A DNA stretch of 64,000 nucleotides from Oscillospiraceae bacterium. GTDB lineage: Bacteria; Bacillota; Clostridia; Oscillospirales; Ruminococcaceae. Under the pieces are notes generated by a model. That model was not told the DNA's origin, did no database searches, and saw only the letters and a program-made list of their open reading frames with translations. Shown here piece by piece: positions 27,161 through 35,287 of the stretch. Position 1 is the stretch's first letter. Each line of letters opens with the position of its first letter. Location: contig JAFXIC010000057.1 in assembly GCA_017533485.1 (NCBI GenBank), forward strand, positions 58,395-122,394. Direction: 5' to 3'. Both the position numbers and the translations under genes were made by a program.

Positions 27161-28182
27161 AATATATTCCTTTCAAAATCAAGCAGGATCGGCTGCTGTG
27201 CGACGGCGAGTGTCACACCGTTTCCGGAAAATTTCGGAATCAGGAGGGTACCGCGGCTATGGAGCACAGCGCTTCGTTCACAGACATTGTCGGTACCGGT
27301 TATTTCATAGACGAAATCGGATTTTGAAAATGTCCCGTCTATTGCCATCAGCTGATCTGGAGTATAGGTAAAAAGCGGAATCTGATGCATCGTACAAAAT
27401 TCGAGCAGTCCTTGTTCATCGGCTTTGAGATGGATGGTTGCGGCCGCACAGATTCGTTCGAGCGGGATATTGGCATCTTTGATCTGTGCGGCAATTTGTT
27501 CTGCGGATACGCCGCGTTTACAGCCGATTCCGAGCACCAGATTTTTCGGCAGGAGATGCAGTGTCAGCGGAAAGGGTTTGTCCTGCGGATGTTCGGAAAC
27601 ACAGATTCCGAGTCTGGTATCTTCAGAGAGTGAAAGACTGTCCGGCAGGTTTTCATAGGGATAATCCGAACGAAAGCCGATGGGTTCTCCGCGCAGCACC
27701 GCCGCAGCAATTTCCTTTGCGGCAGAAAGATCGGAACAGAGCAGACGATTTGCCTTTGCAAAGCTGTCGGGAGAAAATGCGCCGCGGATATCGGTTGCCG
27801 TGGTAATGACCGGTATCGCATGGAGCGTTTGAGCGATAATTTCGGCGAGCCGATTGGCACCGCCGAGGTGACCGCTCAGAATCGGTATGACAAATTTCCC
27901 CTTATGGTCGAGCACCAATACCGCCGGATCGGATTCCTTGCTGCTGACAGAACCTGCGATGGCACGGACAGCAATTCCGACTGCGCCGAGAAATATCAGC
28001 GCGTCAAAACGGTGGAAGATTTCAGCTGTCAGGATACGGATATCCCGGAACGGTCGCGTATCCGTATCAGAATATTTGTAAAAGCAGTATCGTGTGACGG
28101 AATGCATATCGGAAAGCGCGGAAGTGATATGTTCCGCACAGCTTCGTCCCTGTTGTGTTACGGAAATGACCGCGATATTCAT
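27157..28182 (-). CDS. cbiG: Cobalt-precorrin-5A hydrolase
   Basis: 341 residues. The N-terminal part has FLGAVGIAVRAIAG and ILSGHLGGANRLAE, and the C-terminal part has VLGIGCKRG with TIHLKADEQGL, as in CbiG. It opens the delta-lactone and releases the C2 unit as acetaldehyde, a step specific to the anaerobic pathway. Confidence 0.95.
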   Translation of the reverse strand: MNIAVISVTQQGRSCAEHITSALSDMHSVTRYCFYKYSDTDTRPFRDIRILTAEIFHRFDALIFLGAVGIAVRAIAGSVSSKESDPAVLVLDHKGKFVIPILSGHLGGANRLAEIIAQTLHAIPVITTATDIRGAFSPDSFAKANRLLCSDLSAAKEIAAAVLRGEPIGFRSDYPYENLPDSLSLSEDTRLGICVSEHPQDKPFPLTLHLLPKNLVLGIGCKRGVSAEQIAAQIKDANIPLERICAAATIHLKADEQGLLEFCTMHQIPLFTYTPDQLMAIDGTFSKSDFVYEITGTDNVCERSAVLHSRGTLLIPKFSGNGVTLAVAQQPILLDFERNIL

Positions 28183-28934
28183 TTGCGTGCCTTTCTGAAT
28201 TCGGTTTCGAAATGCTCGTCATAGAGTTTGGAAAGTGCGTAATCGCTGCCAAGGAAATCACCGACTGTAATGAGCGCGGTTTTTCGGATATCATGCTGCA
28301 TTGCAGTGTCTTCGAGTGTCCGGACGGTACAGCGGCATATTTTCTCGTCTGACCAGCTGGCTTTGTATACGATTGCAGCAGGCGTATCCGGAGAATAGCC
28401 GCCCATGATGAGCCGTTTGGATAATTCGGCAAGCATTCCGGTGCTGAGGAATATCACCATTGTCGCATGATGCTGCGCAAGCAATTCGATGCGTTCGGAA
28501 TCGGGAACTGGTGTACGGCCTGCCATGCGGGTGATGATAACGGTCTGTGAAACATCGGGGAGTGTGTATTCCGATTTGAGTGCGGCAGCAGCCCCGCAGA
28601 ACGAGCTGACGCCGGGACAGACCGCATATGGAATGGAAAGTCGGTCGAGCCGGTCCATCTGTTCGCGAATCGCACCGTACAGAGAGGGATCTCCCGTATG
28701 GAGACGTACCGTATGTTTTCCGGCGTCTTCTGCCGCACGCATCGTTTCGATGACTTCGTCAAGCGTCATATATGCGCTGTTATAGATTTCACAGCCCGGT
28801 CTGGTATGTTCGAGAAGCTCTGGATTGACGAGAGAGCCCGCGTAGATGACAACGTCTGCCTGTTCCAGCAAGCGAGCGCCCCTGAGCGTAATGAGGTCGG
28901 CGGCACCGCAGCCTGCTCCAACAAAATCAACCAT
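28179..28934 (-). CDS. cbiF: Cobalt-precorrin-4 C11-methyltransferase
   Basis: 251 residues of the CbiF/CobM family: FVGAGCGAADLITLRG at the start, LHTGDPSLYGAIREQ for SAM binding, and VCPGVSSFCGAAAAL. It methylates C-11. It overlaps cbiD by 8 nt. Confidence 0.96.
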   Translation of the reverse strand: MVDFVGAGCGAADLITLRGARLLEQADVVIYAGSLVNPELLEHTRPGCEIYNSAYMTLDEVIETMRAAEDAGKHTVRLHTGDPSLYGAIREQMDRLDRLSIPYAVCPGVSSFCGAAAALKSEYTLPDVSQTVIITRMAGRTPVPDSERIELLAQHHATMVIFLSTGMLAELSKRLIMGGYSPDTPAAIVYKASWSDEKICRCTVRTLEDTAMQHDIRKTALITVGDFLGSDYALSKLYDEHFETEFRKARK

Positions 28935-30066
28935 GATATTCCTCCGAAATCTGATGTATCAGCATATCTGCCGATGGGGTTTTGACGATGAGGGAATGCT
29001 TGTCCGAGAACATGACCGCAGCGATGGGGATACTGTTTTGGACGCGGCGGTTTAAATATTCCTCCGAACGCTGTGCCAGTATATTCATGACAGCGTCTGT
29101 GTTTCCGCCGGTATTGAGGATGTCGATGGCGGCGTCCACGGTCGCACAATTCGGGAGCTGTTTTAAGATCCGGCTGTCGGTACCCGCGAGGATTCCGCAG
29201 CTCATCAGCACTTCCATCCGTCCGTCTGCGTGCATGGAATGGGTATTGAAGATGCCGGCGCCGAGCTTTACAAGCTTTCCGAGATGACCGATGATGAGGA
29301 CACTCCGGAAGCCGAGCGAAAGCGCGATGTCGATGGCGTCACCGATAAAATTGCTGCACTTGACGCTTTTTCCGAGTGCAAAGGGCATTTCGTTTTGCAG
29401 GAAGGAGCGGCTGTAATTACCGAGCGTCAAAAGAAGATGCCGATACCCCTCCGCATATCGCATATTGGCTTCGGCGCGGATGGTATCAATGAGTGCTGCA
29501 TGACTCATAGGTTCGACAATGCCGGTCGTACCGAGGATGGAGATGCCGCCCTCGATGCCCATATGGGGATTATAGGTTTTCTTTGCGATTTCCGTACCTT
29601 CGGGCGCAGAGATTTCGATCAGAAGGCCGCCGCCGTATTGGTAGGCTTCCATGACCGGGCGTACTGCGTCTGCAATCATCTGACGCGGCACGGAATTGAT
29701 TGCCGATGCGCCGACAGGCTGATCGAGACCGGGACGGGTGACAGTTCCGATACCGGTGCCGCCGATGATCCGGATATCGGAAGAAATTCGGCGGACTGCC
29801 GCGAAAATCAGCATACCGTTCGTAATATCGGGATCATCACCGCTGTCTTTCCGGATGGCACAGGAAGCGGCGGTATCGCTGTATTGGGGAAAAAGGATAT
29901 CCGATTGTATCGGGATACCTTTGGGCGTCAGGAGATTGACCGTACGGACAACCTGACCGCTCAGCAGCATTTGTGCCGCAGCTTTTGCGGCTGCTGCCGC
30001 ACAAGAGCCCGTGGTATAACCGCAGCGCAGCTTCTGTGCACCATAATAGCGGTATAGTTCTGACAT
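28927..30066 (-). CDS. cbiD: Cobalt-precorrin-5B C1-methyltransferase, first gene of the large cobalamin operon
   Basis: 379 residues. GGGAGGTG precedes the ATG. Motifs LRCGYTTGSCAAAAAKA and GGTGIGTVT typical of CbiD are present. It methylates C-1 in the anaerobic pathway. Position directly behind a riboswitch and terminator makes it the entry point of a 15-gene unit in which nearly every pair overlaps by 1-17 nt. Confidence 0.96.
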   Translation of the reverse strand: MSELYRYYGAQKLRCGYTTGSCAAAAAKAAAQMLLSGQVVRTVNLLTPKGIPIQSDILFPQYSDTAASCAIRKDSGDDPDITNGMLIFAAVRRISSDIRIIGGTGIGTVTRPGLDQPVGASAINSVPRQMIADAVRPVMEAYQYGGGLLIEISAPEGTEIAKKTYNPHMGIEGGISILGTTGIVEPMSHAALIDTIRAEANMRYAEGYRHLLLTLGNYSRSFLQNEMPFALGKSVKCSNFIGDAIDIALSLGFRSVLIIGHLGKLVKLGAGIFNTHSMHADGRMEVLMSCGILAGTDSRILKQLPNCATVDAAIDILNTGGNTDAVMNILAQRSEEYLNRRVQNSIPIAAVMFSDKHSLIVKTPSADMLIHQISEEYHG

Positions 30067-30091
30067 TCCGACACCTCCCGAAAGGATGATA

Positions 30092-30126
30092 AAAAAACCG
30101 TTTCAGCATAGCAGGCTGAAACGGTG
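30092..30126 (-). terminator. Attenuator terminator of cobalamin riboswitch 2
   Basis: Read on the minus strand, ACCGTTTCAGC and GCTGAAACGGT form a perfect 11-bp stem followed by seven T. It lies between the aptamer and cbiD. A weaker GC-rich hairpin with a T-run at 30149-30175 may be a second stop or part of an antiterminator. Confidence 0.85.
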
Positions 30127-30242
30127 AGCATTCCGGTAACACAAAAAAGCCGCAGTATATAGCAGCCGGATTGCACATCATCATCGAAACACCGTAAGTC
30201 CGCAGCTTTCAGACGATTCCTGTCCGGATATCGGACAGAGAA

Positions 30243-30414
30243 GAATATAGGCAAGTATTCCGACTGAACGCTTGTCAGGAGGGAGACCTGACGTACACAC
30301 GCCTTCCCGAATTGCATTCAGTGGCATGATGTGTGTATGACAGCGCAACACGGCAACGGCATTGTTCGAGATTTCCACTCGATTCCTTTTATGTGGAGCT
30401 CCACACCTATATTC
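30243..30414 (-). promoter_or_regulatory. Cobalamin riboswitch 2
   Basis: On the minus strand P1 pairs GAATATAGG (30414-30406) with CCTATATTC (30251-30243). Inside are AAAAGGAATC, GAGTGGAAATCTC, an exact B12 box GCCACTG (30325-30319) and TCAGGTCTCCCTCCTGAC. It controls the cbiD-cbiP operon. Confidence 0.93.
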
Positions 30415-30434
30415 CGATTTCTTCAATTTTCATC

Positions 30435-30463
30435 ATTATAGCATGAATCCATAGGAATGTCAA
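30435..30463 (-). promoter_or_regulatory. Promoter of the cbiD-cbiP operon
   Basis: TTGACA (30463-30458), 17 bp, TATAAT (30440-30435), about 20 bp before the riboswitch. The -35 lies in a 19-nt sequence also found at the end of the small inverted-repeat element at 49952-50065. Confidence 0.85.
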
Positions 30464-30507
30464 TGATAGGGATCATCGGGAGTCGGCTGGATTTCCATAA
30501 AAAAGGA

Positions 30508-30540
30508 GCGGCTTTTGACGTCAGGCGCGTCAAAAGCCGC
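30508..30540. terminator. Terminator of the GH25 gene
   Basis: GCGGCTTTTGACG and CGTCAAAAGCCGC form a 13-bp stem; on the minus strand it is followed by TCCTTTTTTATGG. Confidence 0.8.
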
Positions 30541-30567
30541 ATTTTCAGCCAATCGGTTATGAATTGC

Positions 30568-31746
30568 TTATAAATAGGATGCAATCCAGAAGAAGAAGTC
30601 AATCAGCGAAGCGCCCCGGTGGTTCGGGAGATTGTCCGCGGAGTGCACCATCGAAACAGCATCCGAAAGATTCATATGACCGTCACTGTTATGATCGAAG
30701 AGGAGATGGTAGATGGAAATGGATGAAGAATTCGTGGATGCCTGTGAAGCTTCAGGCTGAGAAGATGTCGTGGTTGTTGTGGTAGTTGTTTCGGAAGAGG
30801 ATGTGGTGGTCGTTGTGGTTGTTGTGGTCGTTGTCGTAGTTTCCGAAGTGGTGGTCGTTGTCGTAGTTGTTGTTTCGGAAGATGTGGTTGTCGTAACGGT
30901 TGTAACGGTCTGAACCGCAGCCGCTGTGGATTTGGGTTCGGATGCGGGCGTAAAATATACGTCCAGATCAACATCTGTTCCGAATCCGGGGAAATTATTC
31001 GAAATGCCGTATTGCCAGATTCTGGCTTTTTTCAGTGCTTGGGGGAAGGGTGCCTGTGAGATTTGAACAGAATCGGCGTAATTCTTTTTCTTCGAGAGCC
31101 ATTGCGCATACCACAGGTCAAAGCCCTGCGCCTGGATCTTATCCGCATCAAGATACTGGGTAAAGAATTCATGATTGGAGTAGACGCCGGCATGGTAGCC
31201 TTTGGCCTTGAGCGCATTGAGACCGGTGAGTGTGATATCGGTCAGCTCGGACTTGGAGCATTTCTTATGCTGATCGTCCTCGATATCAATCCAGATGGTG
31301 TTGATATAGGAATCATCTTTGAGGAAAGAAAGCGCGTCCGAAACCGAGTCCAGCATTTCCTGCTTGGTGTTTGCAGTGGTATAGAAGTAGACGTCAAGTT
31401 TCATGCCGGTTTTTTTGGCTTGTGCGGCACAGCGCTTATAGAAGGAATCGAATCGTTTGTCCTTATAGCATTTTGCGTCTTCGGTATTGTGTTCACAGCC
31501 CGCAAGACGCAGTACCACGAATTCGATGCGAGTTGCGAAGACCTTGTCCCAGTTGACCCAGCCCTGAAACTGGGAAACATCGACGCCGTAATGGGGCTTG
31601 AGATTGGAATCCGCAGTATCGGCGGCTTGTACACTGGAAAAATCCGGTGTAAGTATCTGTGCATGGTCGGAAGGACGACAGAGTAGGGATGAGGCGCAGA
31701 TGACTGCGCTTGCGAGCACAGCGGCTGCACGCTGAAAGAATTTCAT
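30568..31746 (-). CDS. Secreted GH25 lysozyme with Ser/Thr linker and degenerate dockerin
   Basis: 392 residues from ATG 31746 (GGAGG upstream). After a signal peptide and short spacer, the GH25 muramidase domain covers about 50-280: YGVDVSQFQG (Asp56), WIDIEDD (Asp154, Glu156), HAGVYSN, WQYG near the end. A Thr/Ser/Glu linker follows (about 300-345), then a dockerin-like module with one clear F-hand calcium loop, DHNSDGHMNLSDA, and a second half (ASLIDFFFWIASYL) with no calcium ligands. It should hydrolyse peptidoglycan, either in self-remodelling or against competitors. Confidence 0.88.
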   Translation of the reverse strand: MKFFQRAAAVLASAVICASSLLCRPSDHAQILTPDFSSVQAADTADSNLKPHYGVDVSQFQGWVNWDKVFATRIEFVVLRLAGCEHNTEDAKCYKDKRFDSFYKRCAAQAKKTGMKLDVYFYTTANTKQEMLDSVSDALSFLKDDSYINTIWIDIEDDQHKKCSKSELTDITLTGLNALKAKGYHAGVYSNHEFFTQYLDADKIQAQGFDLWYAQWLSKKKNYADSVQISQAPFPQALKKARIWQYGISNNFPGFGTDVDLDVYFTPASEPKSTAAAVQTVTTVTTTTSSETTTTTTTTTSETTTTTTTTTTTTTSSSETTTTTTTTSSQPEASQASTNSSSISIYHLLFDHNSDGHMNLSDAVSMVHSADNLPNHRGASLIDFFFWIASYL

Positions 31747-31940
31747 GGTAAGTAACCTCCTGAATGGGAATGAAACGGACACGACCGAAAGACATATGCA
31801 TCTGTGCAGTATGATCGTATCGTGCGATGCCAATGGGGGGATTCACCACTTTTTCCAATCTGAACTCTCGTCTTATATTTATCTCTCTGGTTGTCGTTGT
31901 GCAATACAGCAAAAAGCTGTATTGATTGTTAAACTATTAT
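31747..31940 (-). promoter_or_regulatory. Long untranslated leader of the GH25 gene
   Basis: About 190 nt lie between the likely transcription start and the GH25 start codon. It contains an early hairpin, AATACAGC/GCTGTATT around 31907-31928, and no credible coding sequence. I do not recognise a known riboswitch class, but the length is unusual compared with the other leaders here. Confidence 0.4.
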
Positions 31941-31941
31941 T

Positions 31942-31970
31942 ATTATACCAGCTGAAAACTGATATGTCAA
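31942..31970 (-). promoter_or_regulatory. Promoter of the GH25 lysozyme gene
   Basis: TTGACA (31970-31965), 17 bp, TATAAT (31947-31942). Confidence 0.82.
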
Positions 31971-32038
31971 TAGGAGGGATTGCGGAATACTGACCAAAAA
32001 ATGCGGATTTCGTCAAAAAAGATTGTAAAATAATAGAG

Positions 32039-32998
32039 TCAGCCGATTCTGACGAGTCCATTGCGTTCGAGGTTATGGAGGAAGGTGAAGCGAGCCTCGT
32101 CGCGGCATTCGGGGCGAATCAGATAGTACATATAGTTTTCGATGAGGAAGAGCTGGCTTGCGGTGCGACCTTCAATCTTGAACTGCCGGAAGCCCATCGG
32201 AAGATATTGATTCCAGATCGCATCGGGGCTGATATGATGGGAGCATTTTTTGCTGTCATAGATATTATTGCCTTTCGAGGGGCAGTTGATATTCTTTTTC
32301 ACGGTGAAATTGGAATAATCGGACATCCGGAACGGCTTGTCGGGATGTTTCTTGAGATGTTCACAGTAAGCGATCTGCTGGAGTCCGACATGATAATATT
32401 CGTTGCTGCGGAAGGGACACTTCGGTACACAGGAAGAATTGATCAGCAGCTCGCATTTTTCTTTATGGGGAATCTGTTCGAGGATATCGAACTGGTTGTT
32501 GAGATCATAATCGAGAACAACCACATGGTAATCGCGATTGAGTTCTTCTGTCAGGAGCTGGGGGTCGGTAATTCGTTTGCAGGTAGAGCTTGTGATTTTA
32601 TAGCGGGGATACTTCTCGCGGATATAGGCTTCGAGAATTGGTGATACGACAATGACCTCGTTGAGTCCGTTGTCGGCAAGCTTTAAGATCAGATTACAGA
32701 ATTCATCGCTTAAATGTTCTTCCTTGATGGCAGGATTGGTGAAGGTAAAGCGAAGCGGAATTCCCTGATTATTGAACGCCGCCAGTACATTCTTGATGTA
32801 TTGCGCGTCACAGGTATGACCGCCGACGGTGCGTCCGCCATTCCACATAGCGGGCGGAAATACATCGTAAAAGGAAGCGATTTCTACGCCGTCACGAAAG
32901 AATTCCGGCGAGTTTTTGAGCATATTCAGAAATACCAGATTGAATTTTGCATGAATGGTAAATCCGGGTAAATGGAATTTTGCTTTGGTATATTCCAT
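32039..32998 (-). CDS. U32-peptidase-like TIM-barrel protein, probable Fe-S protein
   Basis: 319 residues from ATG 32998 (AAAGGAGA upstream). FRQFKIEGR near the C-terminus and the cysteine cluster SCVPKCPF, YC, NCP resemble the peptidase U32/UbiU-V families, which bind a [4Fe-4S] cluster with four cysteines. No signal peptide or membrane segment. U32-like proteins act in RNA hydroxylation, quinone biosynthesis or collagen degradation; which of these applies cannot be read here. It is monocistronic with its own promoter. Confidence 0.65.
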   Translation of the reverse strand: MEYTKAKFHLPGFTIHAKFNLVFLNMLKNSPEFFRDGVEIASFYDVFPPAMWNGGRTVGGHTCDAQYIKNVLAAFNNQGIPLRFTFTNPAIKEEHLSDEFCNLILKLADNGLNEVIVVSPILEAYIREKYPRYKITSSTCKRITDPQLLTEELNRDYHVVVLDYDLNNQFDILEQIPHKEKCELLINSSCVPKCPFRSNEYYHVGLQQIAYCEHLKKHPDKPFRMSDYSNFTVKKNINCPSKGNNIYDSKKCSHHISPDAIWNQYLPMGFRQFKIEGRTASQLFLIENYMYYLIRPECRDEARFTFLHNLERNGLVRIG

Positions 32999-33044
32999 AA
33001 AAAATCTCCTTTCATCTGTAAAACAGGACATAGTGTATAAAAAT

Positions 33045-33073
33045 ATATTACCATATGTTCTGCAAAATGTCAA
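33045..33073 (-). promoter_or_regulatory. Promoter of the U32-like gene
   Basis: TTGACA (33073-33068), 17 bp, TAATAT (33050-33045). Confidence 0.65.
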
Positions 33074-33207
33074 TATGAACTCCATCGGATTTCCGCCATC
33101 CTGCACAGAAATCTCTTGACATACGACAGTATGCCTGCAAGATTTCTATACAATCTGACGAAAAATCTGACTTCGCATCTTCCGTGCAAGCTCTGTGCGG
33201 GATTGCC

Positions 33208-33236
33208 TTGACTTTTGGGCGGCTGTATTGTATAAT
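33208..33236 (+). promoter_or_regulatory. Promoter of the luxS-mtnN-hisI-hisE operon
   Basis: TTGACT (33208-33213), 17 bp, TATAAT (33231-33236). Confidence 0.8.
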
Positions 33237-33293
33237 AAAAGATGTATGTGACATCCAAAAAACTGTATCCGAAAGGGAAAGGAGCATTTCGAA

Positions 33294-33764
33294 ATGCACG
33301 AAGAAATTCAGAAAATTCAAAGCTTCCGGATCGACCATGATCTCCTGGAGCCGGGTATCTATATTTCCCGTATTGACGGGGATATTATCACCTATGACCT
33401 GCGGACGCGGAAACCGAATGCAGGGGAATATATGGACAATCTTACCATGCACAGTGTCGAGCATATGTTTGCGACGCTGATCAGAAACAGCAGAATCGCA
33501 GAGGATGTGGTATATTTCGGGCCGATGGGCTGTCAGACAGGATTTTATCTGGTGGTAAGAGACCGGAAGCCGGTGGAGGTATATCAGGAAACACTGGCAG
33601 TGATCCGTGAGATACTGGCATACGAAGGAGCGGTATTCGGTGCATCCCGTAAGGAGTGCGGCAATTATCGGAATCTCTCGCTGGAATCAGCAAAGACCGA
33701 GCTGGCAGAATATTATAAAAAAATCGAGCATTGGGAGGATATGAGCTTTGCTTACCGGGAATAA
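33294..33764 (+). CDS. luxS: S-ribosylhomocysteine lyase (AI-2 synthase)
   Basis: 156 residues, the normal LuxS length. The metal-binding HxxEH motif is HSVEH (His53, Glu56, His57), the third ligand is in KECGNY, and the catalytic Cys is in FGPMGCQTGFY. It splits S-ribosylhomocysteine into homocysteine and DPD, the precursor of AI-2. AAAGGAG precedes the ATG. The next gene, mtnN, produces its substrate and overlaps it by 17 nt. Confidence 0.97.
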   Translation: MHEEIQKIQSFRIDHDLLEPGIYISRIDGDIITYDLRTRKPNAGEYMDNLTMHSVEHMFATLIRNSRIAEDVVYFGPMGCQTGFYLVVRDRKPVEVYQETLAVIREILAYEGAVFGASRKECGNYRNLSLESAKTELAEYYKKIEHWEDMSFAYRE

Positions 33765-34470
33765 TCATCCGACAATCGGAATTATCGGTGCGATGGCATC
33801 GGAAGTGGAATATATCAAGCAAAGGCTGACGGATACCGATACCACGACGATCAGCGGCATTGCATTTGTGACAGGAAATTTCGGGAGACTGCGCTGTGTT
33901 GTGGCAGTCTGCGGCATCGGAAAGGTGTTTGCCGCGATCTGTGCACAGACGATGATTTTAAGCTATCATCCGGATTTCATGGTCAATATCGGTGTCGGCG
34001 GCTCGCTGATGCAAGGCTTGGAAATCGGTGATATTGCGATTGCGACTACGGTGGTGCAGCATGATATGGATACGAGTCCGCTGGGCGATCCGGTGGGACT
34101 GATTTCGGGCATCAATATCATTCATTTTCCGTGTGCAGCCGAATATACCGATGCGTTTGCCGACGCCGCGGGACAGGTCGGAGTACACTGGAAAAAAGGT
34201 ACGATCGCATCCGGTGACTGCTTTGTTGGGGACAGCAGCAAGAAGCAGACGATTGCCGAGCGGTTTGATGCGATTGTATGTGAAATGGAGGGCGGCAGCA
34301 TCGGTCATGTCTGTTATGTCAACGGCATAGATTTCTGTGTGCTGCGCGCAGTATCCGATAACGGCGATGAGAATGCCAATCAGGACTATCCGGCTGCACT
34401 CGCGCTGGCGTCCGGCAATGCGCTGAAGGTGCTGGAAGCCTTTCTGACAAGACTGGAAGCTATGAACTGA
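33748..34470 (+). CDS. mtnN: 5'-methylthioadenosine/S-adenosylhomocysteine nucleosidase
   Basis: 240 residues from a TTG start with GGGAGGA 8 nt upstream, inside the luxS end. [10 protein letters not shown] at the N-terminus, CGIGKVFAA, and [13 protein letters not shown] with the substrate-binding Met-Glu are family hallmarks; the Asp of [11 protein letters not shown] completes the active site. It releases adenine from SAH and MTA, feeding LuxS with S-ribosylhomocysteine. Confidence 0.95.
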   Translation: MLTGNNHPTIGIIGAMASEVEYIKQRLTDTDTTTISGIAFVTGNFGRLRCVVAVCGIGKVFAAICAQTMILSYHPDFMVNIGVGGSLMQGLEIGDIAIATTVVQHDMDTSPLGDPVGLISGINIIHFPCAAEYTDAFADAAGQVGVHWKKGTIASGDCFVGDSSKKQTIAERFDAIVCEMEGGSIGHVCYVNGIDFCVLRAVSDNGDENANQDYPAALALASGNALKVLEAFLTRLEAMN

Positions 34471-34483
34471 GAAAGGAACGAAT

Positions 34484-34834
34484 ATGATACAGATTGATTT
34501 ACAGGATCTTGACCGCTTTTTTCAAAAGAGTGATCTGATTCCTGCGATTTGCTATGAGGTGGACACGAAAACCGTGCTGATGCTTGCCTATATGAATAAG
34601 GAGAGTCTGAAGCGGACGCTGGAAACCGGCTATACATGGTTCTGGAGCCGTTCGCGTCAGGAATACTGGAATAAGGGTGCGACATCGGGACATCTGCAAA
34701 AGGTAGTATCTGTTTTTGCGGATTGTGACGATGATACGCTGCTTGTGAATGTGAAGCAGACGGGTTCTGCCTGTCATACGGGTTCCTACAGCTGCTTTTT
34801 CAAGGAAATCTATACCGATACTGAGGAGAAATAA
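34484..34834 (+). CDS. hisI: Phosphoribosyl-AMP cyclohydrolase
   Basis: 116 residues: [35 protein letters not shown] and the zinc ligands in [12 protein letters not shown], all typical of HisI. It opens the adenine ring in the third step of histidine synthesis. GAAAGGAACG precedes the ATG; it follows mtnN by 13 bp and hisE follows by 3 bp. No other his genes are in the window. Confidence 0.96.
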   Translation: MIQIDLQDLDRFFQKSDLIPAICYEVDTKTVLMLAYMNKESLKRTLETGYTWFWSRSRQEYWNKGATSGHLQKVVSVFADCDDDTLLVNVKQTGSACHTGSYSCFFKEIYTDTEEK

Positions 34835-34837
34835 ACT

Positions 34838-35176
34838 ATGAACGTCTACATGGAAATTTTCGAGGTCATCAAGGCGCGGAAGGCTGCATATGAAGCCGGT
34901 CAGGCGCAGGAGAATTCATATACTGCCTATCTGTTTGATAAAGGCGTGGATAAGATCTGCAAAAAGGTTGGCGAAGAAGCAACCGAGGCTGTGATTGCCG
35001 CAAAGAACAACGACAATGACGAGTTGAAAAACGAGATTAACGACCTGCTCTATCATATCATGGTGCTCGCAGCCAATCAGGGGCTGGAATGGAGCGATGT
35101 GGAACAGGTGCTCGAGGAGCGCAACGAGAAAATCGGCAATCTCAAGCAGTTCCATCAGGTCGATAAGAATACCTGA
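34838..35176 (+). CDS. hisE: Phosphoribosyl-ATP pyrophosphatase
   Basis: 112 residues of the all-alpha MazG-like family: SYTAYLFDKGVDKICKKVGEEATE and the metal-binding NEINDLLYHIMVL. It hydrolyses phosphoribosyl-ATP to phosphoribosyl-AMP just before HisI. The frame starts at ATG 34838 (GAGGAG upstream). A clear terminator is not visible after it. Confidence 0.95.
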   Translation: MNVYMEIFEVIKARKAAYEAGQAQENSYTAYLFDKGVDKICKKVGEEATEAVIAAKNNDNDELKNEINDLLYHIMVLAANQGLEWSDVEQVLEERNEKIGNLKQFHQVDKNT

Positions 35177-35287
35177 GGCGGATTTTCCGGATTCATGCAC
35201 AAAAATCCTCCGGACTGAATACATTGTACAGAGGATTCCATCGGTGAAAAACCGGCGGCATCCAATATGTACTTAGGAGGAATCCAT

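Noticed and set aside
35190-35240. Hairpin AATCCTC/GAGGATT after hisE as a terminator
   Set aside because: The loop is about 20 nt, the stem only 7 bp and there is no T-run.
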